Position numbers and translations under genes: made by a program. The notes beneath the pieces were generated by a model, which had not been told where the DNA came from, ran no database searches, and saw nothing but the letters and a program-made list of their open reading frames with translations. Shown here one piece after another: positions 12,244 through 23,900 of a stretch of 64,000 nucleotides of DNA (its first letter is position 1; each line of letters starts with the position of its first letter). The stretch is taken from the NCBI GenBank assembly GCA_030278955.1, contig JAOANR010000004.1, forward strand, positions 14,000,428-14,064,427. Direction: 5' to 3'. This stretch comes from Hygrophila difformis. Taxonomy: Eukaryota; Streptophyta; Magnoliopsida; Lamiales; Acanthaceae.

Positions 12244-12509
12244 AATTGAATTATAAATTGATGATGAGCAATGGATTTCGTTATAACTTCACTAGCTAAA
12301 CATCAACTTTAGAGGTTTACACATTTAGTAGAATATTAGTACCATGTGATCAGTGTGTGTACTTGGTTTATTAATCCGTTGAAGGATTTTGTATTAATTT
12401 AAATATTTCAAATTAATTTCACCTTAGATTAGTAAATCATGCACGATTATATGTAAGTGTTTAATACTCTTGGCCTTATGTACTTTCCCCGCGGGCGGTG
12501 CTGAATAAT

Positions 12510-13102
12510 TGGTTGATGATCAACATCATATAAAGTTGTGCCACCTGCGTCATCTCTAATATGTGGCGTGATTCAAGCCTCGACTTTAACTGCTCGTACA
12601 AATAACTCAGTTTTATTTGATTTTCATTCCGACTGAGGTGCTCGCCTCGTACCTCAAATCCTAAAAGTGGCCCTGTTATTGTGGCCCAGTCCTATGCTCG
12701 ATCTAGCCTCGTATGGGTCATCATGGTCTCCCCGTCCAGAGGCAAATGAAACATCACCGCCATATCTTGGAGAGTCATGGTAGCCTAATCGGATCTAAAA
12801 TGAAACGTATGTGTTTCTCTCCGCCACCGTTCCACCAACCCCGTAATCAAAGCCCAATCTATTGGCTTATGGCCCAATCTGTGGACTCTATACAACCCGA
12901 CACGATGCAAAATCTCAAGGATACGAGGGTGATCGTCGATCAAATGAGCTGCTTGTTTAAAATTTACACCTCCCCAAACTTGATACGCATCTTCATACCC
13001 CTCTGCACCAGCCCATATTGCCTTAGAAATATGCCACTCCTGCCTGTGCAATAAACTCCGGTCACCTGGCCCCGGCCCGGCACCATCATAGGCAAAATGC
13101 AT
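12510..13102 (-). pseudogene. Plant mobile domain (PMD, aminotransferase-like) fragment in the MULE
   Basis: Reads GPGDRSLLHRQEWHISKAIW, then VGLYRVHRLGHKPIDWALI and LVERWRRETHTFHF. After a frame change near 12790 it continues MTLQDMAVMFHLPLDGE. These are N-terminal landmarks of the PMD family (MAIN/MAIL1 relatives), including the 'TLQDV...GLPVDG' block. The gene faces MURA tail to tail within the same TIRs. The C-terminal half is missing or unreadable. MULEs carrying PMD genes are known in plants. The PMD function in MULEs is unknown, while host MAIN/MAIL1 proteins act in silencing and genome stability. Confidence 0.8.
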
Positions 13103-14765
13103 CGATGCAATAGAAACAATATTAACTATTAAAAATACACATGCGGTTATTGCCTCATTAGCAATATTTAGAAATCAAAATTCAGTATCATAATAATATT
13201 TTGTTATATTCTCAAAATGACAGTAGTATTGAATTATTAATAATGTAGTAGTATTGGATTGTTAATAATGTATTCCTGGACAATTGCAATTCAGATTTTT
13301 TTTTTTAAATTTTTTCATCGGTGAACCCAATATTTTTTTCTGTGAACAATTGCAATTCAGATTTCAATGCTTAGAGAAAGAAAAAACCAAGAAGTAGGAG
13401 TATTTTATATTTTTCCTTTTACTTTTAATTGGTTTTTTACTTTTAAATGATTAAATTTTGGAATGGTCTTTCGGTCACCATTTTAATCTTGGGTCATTTG
13501 TTTCTCACCCTTACATTTTTTGTCATATCAAATATTTGAGTATTTAGGAAAAAAAGGAAAAAAAAAGCAAAAAATAAAAAAAGAAAAAAAGAAAAGGAAC
13601 ACACAGAGAATAGCTACTCCTAGCTCCAAAAATTTAAGTTTCCCAACTAGGCACCTAAATTGATCAATAAGTGGTTTCATACATTAAACAATAGTTGCAA
13701 ATAAAGCAAATCTATTAATTAATTATATATAATGCAAATAAAATACGGATGGATATCATGGGTTGAGAGCTGAAAACAAAAGCAAATAATCATCGCAGTA
13801 ATACACATGATACCAAATTTATGTTCCTAAAATATATGATACGAAAATTTTGTTACTAAAATATTTTTATTTACATTGATAAATTTATGCAGCAACATTT
13901 CCCTTATAATATAACACATCCGAATTAACAATATTTCCAAACACATATCAAACATTAAATATTTCTAACCACATATCAAACTCTAATATCAAACACATAT
14001 CTACAAAACAACCAAATATCAAATTAATTAATTAATTAATTAATTAATTGTAGAAAAATAAATAATTGTACTTACCCATATATTTTGATCCTTCTTTTTG
14101 CTTGTGCTTGAATTTTGGAAATTAAAATTTTTAGTCTAACAACTCCACACCTTCCCACTGCTCACTTGCATGCTTCTTCTCCTTGGTTGCTCGTACTGGA
14201 AAATTAAAGAGATAAGAGAGAGATTGAAAGTGGAGATGGTAGCAAGAATGAGAGGTATGTGATAATGAACTACTACTATATAATGAAATACTACAGTGTA
14301 TCAATTGAAGAATTTGGATATAGTGGAATGTGTCATGAATTCAATGAAAGGTTGAAGCACTTTGTCATGAATATAATGAGAGATTGAAGCAGACACTTGT
14401 CATTCATGATAGTGAATTGTTGGGGTGCAATGTATTGTCATTCAACTAGAACATATTTTTCCGGATAGATACTATATCATCTTCATTCAAATACTAGCAA
14501 ACAAAACCTTCATTCACACACTACCCAACAAACATTGTACCAGCTTTAAGCTTTACTTGTCAAGGTCATTGATCAAATTGGATGCATCTCTCCATCTTCA
14601 AGCTTTCCATGTGAATGAGAGAAGGAATGAAAAAACCCTAAAATACTTACAAACATTATCAAACTATCAATCCATTTTTTTATATTACAGTAAATTTTAT
14701 TTTTTTATGAATCCCAAATGGTATCAAAATATTTAGTTTTTTTTTAAAAAAAAATCAACATTGGC
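13103..14765. other. MULE internal AT-rich DNA
   Basis: No coding signal. Contains a perfect (TTAA)n tract around 14022-14050 and poly-T/poly-A runs. Possibly the promoter side of the PMD gene, but nothing specific can be shown. Confidence 0.5.
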
Positions 14766-15208
14766 AATTATTTATTTATTAATTTATTTTGATGGAGGTG
14801 GCCATCTCAAGAGGCCATTGGGCTCTCTATTGATTTTTTTAGAAACAATCGCTATCTCAGACTGCGATTACTTTTTAAAAATTATTTATTTATATTTTTT
14901 ACACACATCGCCATCCCAAATTGCGATTTATACTGTTGAGTGAATATTTTATCTATTTTCTCTTAGATGGCAAACACAAATATCGATTTGTACTGTTGAA
15001 AAGCTTAAAATATTATTTAACCAAATCGCTATCTCAGATAGCGATTTTATCCCATTTTGGGAACGCGAGAATTTATATGTACTATTTTAGTAATTAAGTC
15101 ATTTCAAATCTTTTCTCCTAATTTTGAACTAATTTAAGGTGAATTTCACATCTATCCTTCCCCAACTCCTTTCCCAAATCCAAATCCATCGTCCATCCAA
15201 ATGGAACC
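14766..15208 (-). repeat. Right terminal inverted repeat of the MULE
   Basis: Inverse partner of 7032-7480. It carries the complement of the same blocks, including AATCGCTATCTCAGA near 14848 and ATTTTGGGAACGCGAGAA near 15053, and ends ATGGAACC. Many small indels separate the two arms, so they have diverged for some time. Confidence 0.75.
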
Positions 15209-16179
15209 TCAGCGAAATGTCTGCGAAGTACAGATCAGTAAAACAAAGATATTTTATCCCAACGCAATTACCTGCAACAGGAGAAAACAGATTTCAATGG
15301 TATATATATAATAAATTAACCACAGCCAATCAAAAATAATTCCATCCAGCAAGATTAAATTTGAAGAATTTTACTATAATGACACATTAAGACAACTTAC
15401 ATCGTTTGGTATGTTGAAAAATTGATGGGAGTCAGAAGTGCTCTCACCATCTGAATCAGCCATCTCTTCTTGCTCAAACTCTACATTCTCGCCAAATTCT
15501 TCTTCAGAATCGGTCAACTCTTCCTGTTCCATTATTATTTGAGGAAGGAAATCATCCAACACATTGTCAAATACTGTCCCCACTCTTTCAGGGGCAGAAA
15601 CCCTCGTATTACTAGAATCTTTTGCACTTTCAGATTCTATGGTAATGGGATATTGAAGCGCTTGATGATGTCCCAGTACTTGGTACAGCCATGTTTCTGC
15701 TCCCATCAGCTTCTTGGTTTGCAGATGCAGAACTCAGATGAATGTCCGAGTTTAGGTTATTAACTTTACTAACATTGCTGGCATACTTGCTACTTGAGGC
15801 ACTACAACTACCATTCAGAACTAGATTACAAATTGGATCACAAGGACGATCGATTGATGCATGCTTTCGCTTAGATTTTGCATTAGAAGGAACACTTGAT
15901 GAAGAAATGGGAGGCATTCCAGGGGAGATCACATCCACATCATGAGGTGTTTGTAAGAGTGGATGAAAGTCAACGCTTGACGACGACGACGACATTCTTT
16001 TCAGGAGTTTTTGATGACTTGCTAAGAAAGTGCACAGCAGCATCGCTTATATCTCGTGGATTATGAAAGAGACTCAAACTTAGTTGTGGCTGCGTTCCTG
16101 GAAAGAAAGTGAGAGAACTGGGAGATGAGATGGCACTACTGCTGTTCGGCTGGTAGTAAAGCAAGCGGCCATCTAGAGG

Positions 16180-16393
16180 TGTTGGATTATCTTGTTAATA
16201 TTGCACAGATGTGGTTTCCTTTTTCCAGATTATTTCTTACCATACAAGTTGATTTGTGAATCCCCTTTATTATGCTTTCCTTCGGTTGTGTATTTGTCTG
16301 TATATATATAGGGATGCCTTCTATTATGTAAAGATAGAAGAAAATACAAACAATCATTTTATATATTCTTCCTTTCAAAGCTTGGTTTTTTCA
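16180..16393 (+). repeat. 5' LTR of the young copia element
   Basis: TGTTGGATTATC to TTGGTTTTTTCA, 214 bp. A TATA box (TATATATATAGGG) at about 16300-16312 would drive the genomic transcript. Reads identical to 20731-20944. Confidence 0.97.
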
Positions 16394-16407
16394 TGGTATC
16401 AGAGCAG
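16394..16407 (+). promoter_or_regulatory. Primer binding site for initiator Met-tRNA
   Basis: TGGTATCAGAGCAG directly behind the 5' LTR. This is the standard plant copia primer site, complementary to the 3' end of initiator methionine tRNA. Confidence 0.92.
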
Positions 16408-16463
16408 TGATTTAGATCCTGCTCAACAAGAAGCTTCCGCAAAGTTCTCTATTAAATACTCCA

Positions 16464-19400
16464 ATGGCAAAAGATGGTGACAGTAGCAAAACTGGAACTG
16501 CCATTGATGTTATGTCCCCTTACTACATAGGCTCGTCAGACAATCCGAGTCATGTTTTTGTTACCGACCTTCTCAATGATGGAAACTATGGAGATTGGTC
16601 TGAAGAAATAAGCAACTGCTTATATGCAAAAAACAAGTTCGGATTCATTGACGGCACCATACCAATACCTGATGATGGCTCGCCCGACCTTCCATTGTGG
16701 AAACGTTGCAATGCGATGGTCAAAGGCTGGTTGATGGTTGCTATGGATAAGGAGATCCGGAACAGCGTAAAGCACACAAAGACTGCTCGTGAAATCTGGT
16801 GTGATCTCGAAGACAGATTTGGAAAGGAGAGTGCCCCAAAGGCGTATGAATTGAAGAGAAAACTCACTCTCACACATCAGGATAAGATGTCTGTTTCGGC
16901 CTACTATACAAAATTAAAAGGAATCTGGGATGAGATTGATTCTATTTCGGCAATTCCAAAGTGTACCTGCGGCAAATGTACATGTGATGTGTCGAAATCC
17001 TTTAACGCCAAGAGCGAGAAGGAACGAATTTATGAGTTTCTTATGGGACTTGATGACGTCTTCAACACAGTCAAGACTCAAGTTTTAAGTACGAAACCAT
17101 TGCCAAGTCTTGGAATGGTGTATCACCTTGTTGCAGAAGACGAACAACAACGGTTAATTTCTTCTTCACAAAAACCCACAATTGAAGGTGCTGCTTTCCA
17201 GGTACAACGACAACCAAGCTATGAACGTCGTGATGGAAATCGTGAACATGGTAAGAATCCTCCACGATGCGACCACTGTGGAAAGCTATGGCATACAATT
17301 GAAAGTTGTTATGAGATTATCGGGTATCCGGATTCGAAGAAGAGCCACAAAAAGGGAAAGCCAAGGGAGCAAGATTCAGGCAAAGTGCACGAGAAACGGC
17401 AGACCCACAAAGCAGCACATGTTGACACAGGCATGGTGAAAGAATCATGTCAGTTGCCAGGCCTTACTGACGAGGAGTTAACACAATTGAGAAATTTAAT
17501 CAACAATAGTGCTGGCACTTCTATTCCTTCAATTAACATGGCCGGTAAGATTAATCTCAGTGCACCATGGGTAATAGATTCTGGAGCAACGGATCACATT
17601 ACACATGAGGGAAGTATTATTAAATCTTCTTCAAATGTTAAAACTAATGCACCAGTTAAAATACCCAATGGTGATGAGGTATCAGTTCAATGCGTCGGTA
17701 CTGTCGATCTACCGAATGGCTTGAATATCAAGAATGTTCTACATGTACCAGATTTCCAGTGCAATTTGCTATCTGTCAGTCGACTAACAAAGGATCTTAA
17801 TTGCGCTTTGACCTTCTTTCCTGGATTTTGTATTATGCAGGACTTAGCTTCGAGGAACCTGATTGGAATGGGTAGGCAGCGTGATGGTCTATATCTCCTT
17901 GAGCCGATTGAAAGTGATCAAAGGGTGTTTTCTGTGATGCTTGATCCAGATTTATGGCATAGGAGATTGGGACATGCTCCAAAAGAAAAACTTCAGAGTA
18001 TTTGTTCTTTCAATAAATCAATAAGTGATTTTTGTGATGCTTGCATGAGAGCCAAACAAACTCGGGCCCCTTTTCCTTTAAGTACTATTAAGTCTAAAGC
18101 TTGTTTTGAATTGATACATTGTGACATTTGGGGTGGATATAAGAAAGCTTCTCTCACAGGTGCTTATTATTTCCTTACCATTGTTGATGATTATAGTCGA
18201 GGTGTCTGGGTTTATTTAATGAAATTCAAGTCTGAAACTGGAAAATATCTCAAAATGTTTTGCAACATGGTGAAAACTCAGTTTGGAAAATTGGTAAGAC
18301 GGATTCGGACTGACAATGGAGGTGAGTTTCAGTCTCGTGACATGTTAAATTATTTTATGGATTCTGGGATCATTCTTGAAACATCTTGTGTACACACTCC
18401 TCAACAAAATGGCATTGTGGAGCGTCGTCATAGGTATATTCTTGAAATTGCAAGGGCCTTGCGCTTTCAAGCAGATTTACCGGTTGATTTTTGGGGAGAA
18501 TGTGTATTAACTGCAGCCTATATTATAAATAGACTTCCTTCCAAAATCATCCAGGATCTTACACCTTATGAAATTTTGCTATGTAAGAAGCCCGATTATA
18601 AACATCTAAAGGTTTTTGGATGTCTTGTGTATGCTAAGAACACCAGGAAAGGAGCAGACAAATTCGATGAAAGGGGGAGGCCATGCATTTTTGTGGGTTA
18701 TCCACATGGACAGAAAGGATACAAAGTGTACGATATTTCCGATAAAAAAATCTGCATTTCACGCGATGTAAGATTTTTTGAGAATATTTTTCCGTTCCGG
18801 TCTCAAGTTGATAAGATTCGAGACATGCGAGATAAACTGTGGGACATATCTTCTGAATATGATGAGCCATCTACAGAAGTTTATTCTCCTACTCAAGTGC
18901 CTGTTGATGTTAATGAGGACAATCCAACTATTCTTCCAACTATGGATGTTCCTTTACGTGCAGATGTCCCTCCACCTGAGAATGCTCCGCCTCGTCAGAG
19001 TCTTAGACACAAGAAACAACCTTTGCACTTAAAAGATTATGAAGTCAATTTGCCGAGTTCTATAGACCATACGCAAGCCACCTCCAAGTCAGGATCCTCA
19101 ACGGTACATCCTCTTTCTAATTTTGTGTCCTATGATAAATTTTCCCACTCTCACAAATGCTTCTTAGCGGCCATCAACAAACATGATGAGCCAAAATATT
19201 TTTCACAAGCAACCAAATTATCACACTGGCAGGATGCAATGAGACAAGAGATTGAAGCACTGGAGAAAAATGGGACCTGGGTACTTGAGGAATTACCTCC
19301 TGGAAAAAAGGCAATTGACTCAAAATGGGTATATAAAGTGAAGTACAAACCGACTGGAGAAGTTGAGCGTTTTAAGGCCCGACTTGTCGCGAAAGGATTC

Positions 19401-20723
19401 AAGCAAATCGAGGGCATTGATTTTCATGAAACGTTTGCCCCAGTTGCCAAGCTAGTCACTGTTCGTAGCCTCTTAGCTATAGCTGCTAAAAAGAATTGGT
19501 TCGTGCACCAGTTGGACGTGAACAACGCCTTTTTACATGGTGATCTACTGGAAGATGTCTATATGAAAATACCGCAAGGTTTTGCAAAGAAGGGTGAGAC
19601 TCGAGTTTGTAAGTTGCGTAAGTCTCTATATGGTTTAAAGCAAGCCTCGCGGAATTGGTATCACAAGTTCACTCAAGCTATTGTTGCACTTGGTTTTCAA
19701 CAATGCAAAGCTGATCATTCCCTATTCATTTACAGGCATGACAAGGTATATGTTGCTGCCTTAATATATGTGGATGATGTTCTTCTTGCAGGGAATAACA
19801 TTACAAAAATTCAAGAAATCAAATCTTATCTTGATACTACCTTTAGTATTAAAGATTTAGGTGTTTTAAAGTATTTCTTGGGAATTGAAGTTGCACGTTC
19901 TTCCAAAGGCTTTGTGTTAAGCCAACGCAAATATACGCTCGATATTTTGAAGGACTGTGGATTGGAGGGATGTCGACCAAGTTCTTTTCCCATGGAGCAG
20001 AATGCTCGGTTTGATCTTGATCTCGAAGGGCAAACCGTGGATGCTTTGCGCTTTCGTCGTTTGATTGGAAAGTTGCTCTATCTTACAGTAACACGGCCTG
20101 ACATCCAATATGCCACTAATGTGCTAAGTCAGTTTCTTGCATCCCCTCGCCAGTCCCATATGGATGCTGCGATTCGTGTCGTTCGCTACCTCAAAGGAAC
20201 ACCAGGCCAAGGTATTTTTCTTCCGGCAGCAGGGGGTTTGTCTCTAGTTGCATATTGTGATTCTGATTGGGGTGGGTGTCCAATGACACGACGCTCACGG
20301 ACAGGTTTTTTCATTTCCCTTGGTGAAGCTCCTATTTCTTGGAGAACAAAGAAACAAACTGTCGTCTCTCGTTCATCAGCTGAGGCCGAATTTCGTGCGA
20401 TGGCATCAACAGTTAGTGAAATCTTGTGGCTTCGTTGGCTCTTGATTAGTTTGGAGGCACCACAACAAACTCCAACTCCACTCTACTGTGATAATCAAGC
20501 TGCAAGGCACATTGCCAATAACCCGGTTTTTCATGAAAGAACAAAACATGTTGAGATGGACTGCTATTTCGTTCGCGAACGTGTTGAGTCTCAAGAAATC
20601 GCCCCATGCCATATTTCTACTACTGACCAGGTTGCGGACGTGTTTACTAAGGCCCTTGGCTCTGACCAATTTCGTCGTCTTGTTGGCAAGTTGGGAGTTC
20701 AAGATCTTCACTTTCCAACTTGA
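16464..20723 (+). CDS. Ty1-copia gag-pol polyprotein, complete, 1419 aa
   Basis: One uninterrupted ORF from ATG. Order: gag of UBN2 type (about residues 30-230); a CX2CX4HX4C zinc knuckle with C269, C272, H277, C282; aspartic protease with WVIDSGATDH (Asp372); an integrase HHCC zinc finger near 497-535 (HRRLGH, CDAC); the integrase core triad Asp554, Asp617, Glu653 with exact D35E spacing; reverse transcriptase with YVDD at 1102-1105; and RNase H with AYCDSDW (Asp1266) and SSAEAEFRAM. No catalytic residue is visibly missing. The stop TGA (20721-20723) abuts the polypurine tract. This is the only retroelement in the window with an undamaged polyprotein. Confidence 0.97.
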   Translation: MAKDGDSSKTGTAIDVMSPYYIGSSDNPSHVFVTDLLNDGNYGDWSEEISNCLYAKNKFGFIDGTIPIPDDGSPDLPLWKRCNAMVKGWLMVAMDKEIRNSVKHTKTAREIWCDLEDRFGKESAPKAYELKRKLTLTHQDKMSVSAYYTKLKGIWDEIDSISAIPKCTCGKCTCDVSKSFNAKSEKERIYEFLMGLDDVFNTVKTQVLSTKPLPSLGMVYHLVAEDEQQRLISSSQKPTIEGAAFQVQRQPSYERRDGNREHGKNPPRCDHCGKLWHTIESCYEIIGYPDSKKSHKKGKPREQDSGKVHEKRQTHKAAHVDTGMVKESCQLPGLTDEELTQLRNLINNSAGTSIPSINMAGKINLSAPWVIDSGATDHITHEGSIIKSSSNVKTNAPVKIPNGDEVSVQCVGTVDLPNGLNIKNVLHVPDFQCNLLSVSRLTKDLNCALTFFPGFCIMQDLASRNLIGMGRQRDGLYLLEPIESDQRVFSVMLDPDLWHRRLGHAPKEKLQSICSFNKSISDFCDACMRAKQTRAPFPLSTIKSKACFELIHCDIWGGYKKASLTGAYYFLTIVDDYSRGVWVYLMKFKSETGKYLKMFCNMVKTQFGKLVRRIRTDNGGEFQSRDMLNYFMDSGIILETSCVHTPQQNGIVERRHRYILEIARALRFQADLPVDFWGECVLTAAYIINRLPSKIIQDLTPYEILLCKKPDYKHLKVFGCLVYAKNTRKGADKFDERGRPCIFVGYPHGQKGYKVYDISDKKICISRDVRFFENIFPFRSQVDKIRDMRDKLWDISSEYDEPSTEVYSPTQVPVDVNEDNPTILPTMDVPLRADVPPPENAPPRQSLRHKKQPLHLKDYEVNLPSSIDHTQATSKSGSSTVHPLSNFVSYDKFSHSHKCFLAAINKHDEPKYFSQATKLSHWQDAMRQEIEALEKNGTWVLEELPPGKKAIDSKWVYKVKYKPTGEVERFKARLVAKGFKQIEGIDFHETFAPVAKLVTVRSLLAIAAKKNWFVHQLDVNNAFLHGDLLEDVYMKIPQGFAKKGETRVCKLRKSLYGLKQASRNWYHKFTQAIVALGFQQCKADHSLFIYRHDKVYVAALIYVDDVLLAGNNITKIQEIKSYLDTTFSIKDLGVLKYFLGIEVARSSKGFVLSQRKYTLDILKDCGLEGCRPSSFPMEQNARFDLDLEGQTVDALRFRRLIGKLLYLTVTRPDIQYATNVLSQFLASPRQSHMDAAIRVVRYLKGTPGQGIFLPAAGGLSLVAYCDSDWGGCPMTRRSRTGFFISLGEAPISWRTKKQTVVSRSSAEAEFRAMASTVSEILWLRWLLISLEAPQQTPTPLYCDNQAARHIANNPVFHERTKHVEMDCYFVRERVESQEIAPCHISTTDQVADVFTKALGSDQFRRLVGKLGVQDLHFPT

Positions 20724-20730
20724 GGGGGAG

Positions 20731-20944
20731 TGTTGGATTATCTTGTTAATATTGCACAGATGTGGTTTCCTTTTTCCAGATTATTTCTTACCATACAAGT
20801 TGATTTGTGAATCCCCTTTATTATGCTTTCCTTCGGTTGTGTATTTGTCTGTATATATATAGGGATGCCTTCTATTATGTAAAGATAGAAGAAAATACAA
20901 ACAATCATTTTATATATTCTTCCTTTCAAAGCTTGGTTTTTTCA
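20731..20944 (+). repeat. 3' LTR of the young copia element
   Basis: 214 bp, starts TGTTGG directly after the polypurine tract and ends TTTTTTCA before the AGAGG duplication. It reads base for base like the 5' LTR. Confidence 0.97.
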
Positions 20945-23900
20945 AGAGGGGACTGGAACAACAGTGGATGTATCTGAAGATCTCCATCATCTCTCTCAGA
21001 GTTATCAGCCAAGGTATCCGAATGATTTGGTGGCTGCTGGCTACTAGCAGGAACAATGACAGGGTTATCCTTAATATAATAGTCCCAGATCGCAATGAAG
21101 GGCCAACTTCGGACCTCATGGTGCTTCGCTGATTCAGATTTTGCCCAACAGCACCAATTCTCAAAGCGTTGCCAGGAACTTCTGAGGCTGCTATCCCCTG
21201 GGAGCTCTGGAAAGCTGACTGTGACATAACCCGAACAGAGGGAGGAAGATTCACTGGAGGTAAATCGGGTGCTAATTTCACCAGGCGTGCTGTATTTTGT
21301 CTTCGAGCTCCTCAATAGGGTCGCATAACAATTTGAGAATAGGATGACCTTGGAAAATCACATAGTATGTAACATCAACAGCTAGCTACAACAGTAAACA
21401 CCAAATAAAAATGGCAACATGGAAGTAGCAGGGCAGAGGGATTACCTCAAGGGAGCTGGAGAATTTGAAGTCACAAGAGGTTGTCTGGGTTGAGAACCAC
21501 CAGAATGCATGAAAGTTGGAGAACTTGTAGAATCATTATTTTGTGGCCTCCAATCTGCCAGAAATGCTTCATGGACATATGCTTCTTCTTCCTTGTCCAT
21601 GAGATTATCTCCACTATTAGTATCTGCAACAGCGTTATCAGTACTCTCACCCTGCAAATACAAACGATATTAGATCGAATGCAAGCTTTTGATCATAGCT
21701 AAAATGCCCATCGAACCATTATTTCTGCTAGAAGTCAAATGCAAGATATTTGCCATAGATAAATATTGTTCTGACCACAAGAAAACATAGGCTAAGTTCC
21801 ATGTTCTCTTAATAATCATAGTTCAAATATTGTAAGCGTTGACAGAAAAGTGCAGATCAGCTATGATCATGCAATCTGGCTACTAGCAGAATATTACCTC
21901 GCATGCACCAATAGAACAAGAACACATAAGAACAATTAGCTAATATCTGTGAGGAGGCATGACAGGCTAGTGATGCACCATAACATCTTATTAATCCTGT
22001 AAGTCTGTAACTATTTCTATTTCAAATAAAGTCAATATGAACAAATTGCATAATTGAAAAAGAAGAATATGAATTCAAGACATATATGCACCTCTCTGTC
22101 AGATGATGAATGCCAAGTTGAAGGAGATGGTTTGCTAGATTTCCTTCTTAATTCATATAAATGTCGCTGCGGTTTTTTGTTCACATCCGATTTATATGAC
22201 TTTTGTGTCCCACAAGCAATGTGCCACTGCCTTGGAAGCAAGGAAGGATCTCTATAAGGAACGAAAAATGTCCATATGGATATCCAGTCAAGTTTAAACT
22301 TCTTCAACCCCTGAAAAGTCATTTGGATTGATTAATAACTGGAAAAGAAAAAATTTTGAAATAACTTAAGAACATACCAGTTCAATACGTGCAAGATAAG
22401 TTAATCATTTATCCACCTACAAGATAAGATAAGTTAATCTCCTCAGAAGTTAAGGGGGAGTTTTTCATCCTCCGCACAGCCTAGAAGATAAAAACAAGCC
22501 ATTTAGCTGTATGTGATACAAGATCCAGAGAGGTGAGGTGTCCATACCAATAACAATATATATATACACCTTGATGGGATTTTCCGGTGCTTTTGATGAT
22601 GCACGATTCTTTTGTCTAACAAAAATCTGTTTCACAGGAAAATTAATCATTTAACTTAATAGTACGATTTTTATTATGATTTTTAAATAAGTTAGCAATG
22701 ACAAGGGCTACATGAAACAAAATTATATCGTTACAGTTAACTTCCCAGTAACATGAAACCCACACATTACAAGGTAAAGCACAAACAATGAAATTTACAA
22801 TCTGCAACTAAATAAATCACCTGATGCCTAGATTTACATGGGAGAAACCGCTGCTGTATGGCTTTCCAGTCAGTATTATATTCCAACAGTCCCAATGCTA
22901 ATAATCTGCATCAAATTATAAGTGGAGAAAAACAGTGATGTAAATAGAGATACTTTTGTGGACAACTGCAAAGATTTCATTTAATCAATCTGACAACTAC
23001 GCTTACAGAACTAGATTGAACAGATCGACACATTCATTATGCAGTAATTAGACACACTTCAACTATACTGAACAAGAAATATCCTGACACACACCACGTG
23101 TGCATCAGTAAAAAGAGTGAAAATGCAGAGCTTTCAGGATCTTTGATTCAGATCACAATTACAATACTTTGTAGTGATAGGAAAAGCAGGCTATAACTTA
23201 CTCATCCTCTGCATCAGTAAAAAAGGACACGGGTTGCAAGAGAAGCTGGGGGTGGCTTGTGAGGATAGAGTGCAGGATTGAATAAAGGTCGAAACCTCTG
23301 AGCTAATTCAGATATTTCTTTTGGAACAAGCGCTTTTGATTGGTTTTTTGCCTTTTCAAGTAGAGTTGCTGCCATCGTCTTCTTTTGTATTTGATTGCTG
23401 GCTGAGGAAAGTAGCACACTGGAATTTGGGGGAATGCCTTCGGTTTCACCCTGACCATCACATTCAGCATTCCGTGAAGAACTATCGGGAGGAAACAAGG
23501 GTTCTTTTTGGCAATGAGTATCGAAACCAAACTCAATTTGATGTCGCTCATGTGCTTTTATAGCTGCCAATCATTTTACAGAATTCAGAATACATTAACA
23601 AACAAGACTGAAACATTGTGAAAATACATAATTTGAGTAATATGAAATACCTGAAGAAACATCTTCCATATAATTTTCAACTAATCTAAGAGGTGCAACA
23701 TCTAAAACAGACTGCACGGGACCACAAACATATGGCACCCATATATTGCATTCTGCAGGCCGAGCAGAACCTGCCTGTTGATCAGCTAGATTTGTATGTG
23801 AAATAGGTAATGAAGTGACATCTGAATTCAGCTCTCTGTTGCTTCCAGATGAAAAATCATGCCGCTGATTTTTTTTACTCCAGTCCACAGGAAAATTTTT

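Larger units (their letters stand above)
7032..15208. mobile_element. Mutator-like element (MULE) with long TIRs and a PMD gene
   Basis: Near-matching ends GGTGGCATTTGGATGG (left) and GGTTCCATTTGGATGG (right, complement) open imperfect inverted repeats of roughly 440 bp. Inside are a broken MURA transposase on plus, a PMD fragment on minus facing it, a LINE fragment and a Stowaway MITE. The element sits in an intron of the GON4L-like locus: the donor at 15411 (AACGAT|GTAAGT) and the acceptor at 6864 (TTTTTCAG) flank it in matching phase. No 9-bp target duplication is seen beside the chosen ends, so the exact borders are uncertain. It cannot move by itself, because the transposase core is missing. 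Confidence 0.8.
16180..20944 (+). mobile_element. Intact young Ty1-copia retrotransposon, 4765 bp
   Basis: Both LTRs are 214 bp and read identical by eye. AGAGG at 16175-16179 and 20945-20949 is a perfect 5-bp target duplication. A tRNA-iMet-type primer site (TGGTATCAGAGCAG, 16394-16407), a single intact polyprotein ORF and a polypurine tract (GAGGGGGAG, 20722-20730) are present, so the copy appears complete and potentially active. It lies in opposite orientation inside a coding exon of the GON4L-like locus. Removing it and one AGAGG restores continuous reading: FQSPL before, DGRLLYYQPNSSS after. The small size, single ORF and CYEIIGYP after the zinc knuckle suggest the Ale/Retrofit group, not tested by phylogeny. 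Confidence 0.97.

Noticed and set aside
7023..15217. A 9-bp target duplication for the 8.2-kb MULE
   Set aside because: AAACTCTAA on the left and TCAGCGAAA on the right do not match, and no nearby shift gave a match.
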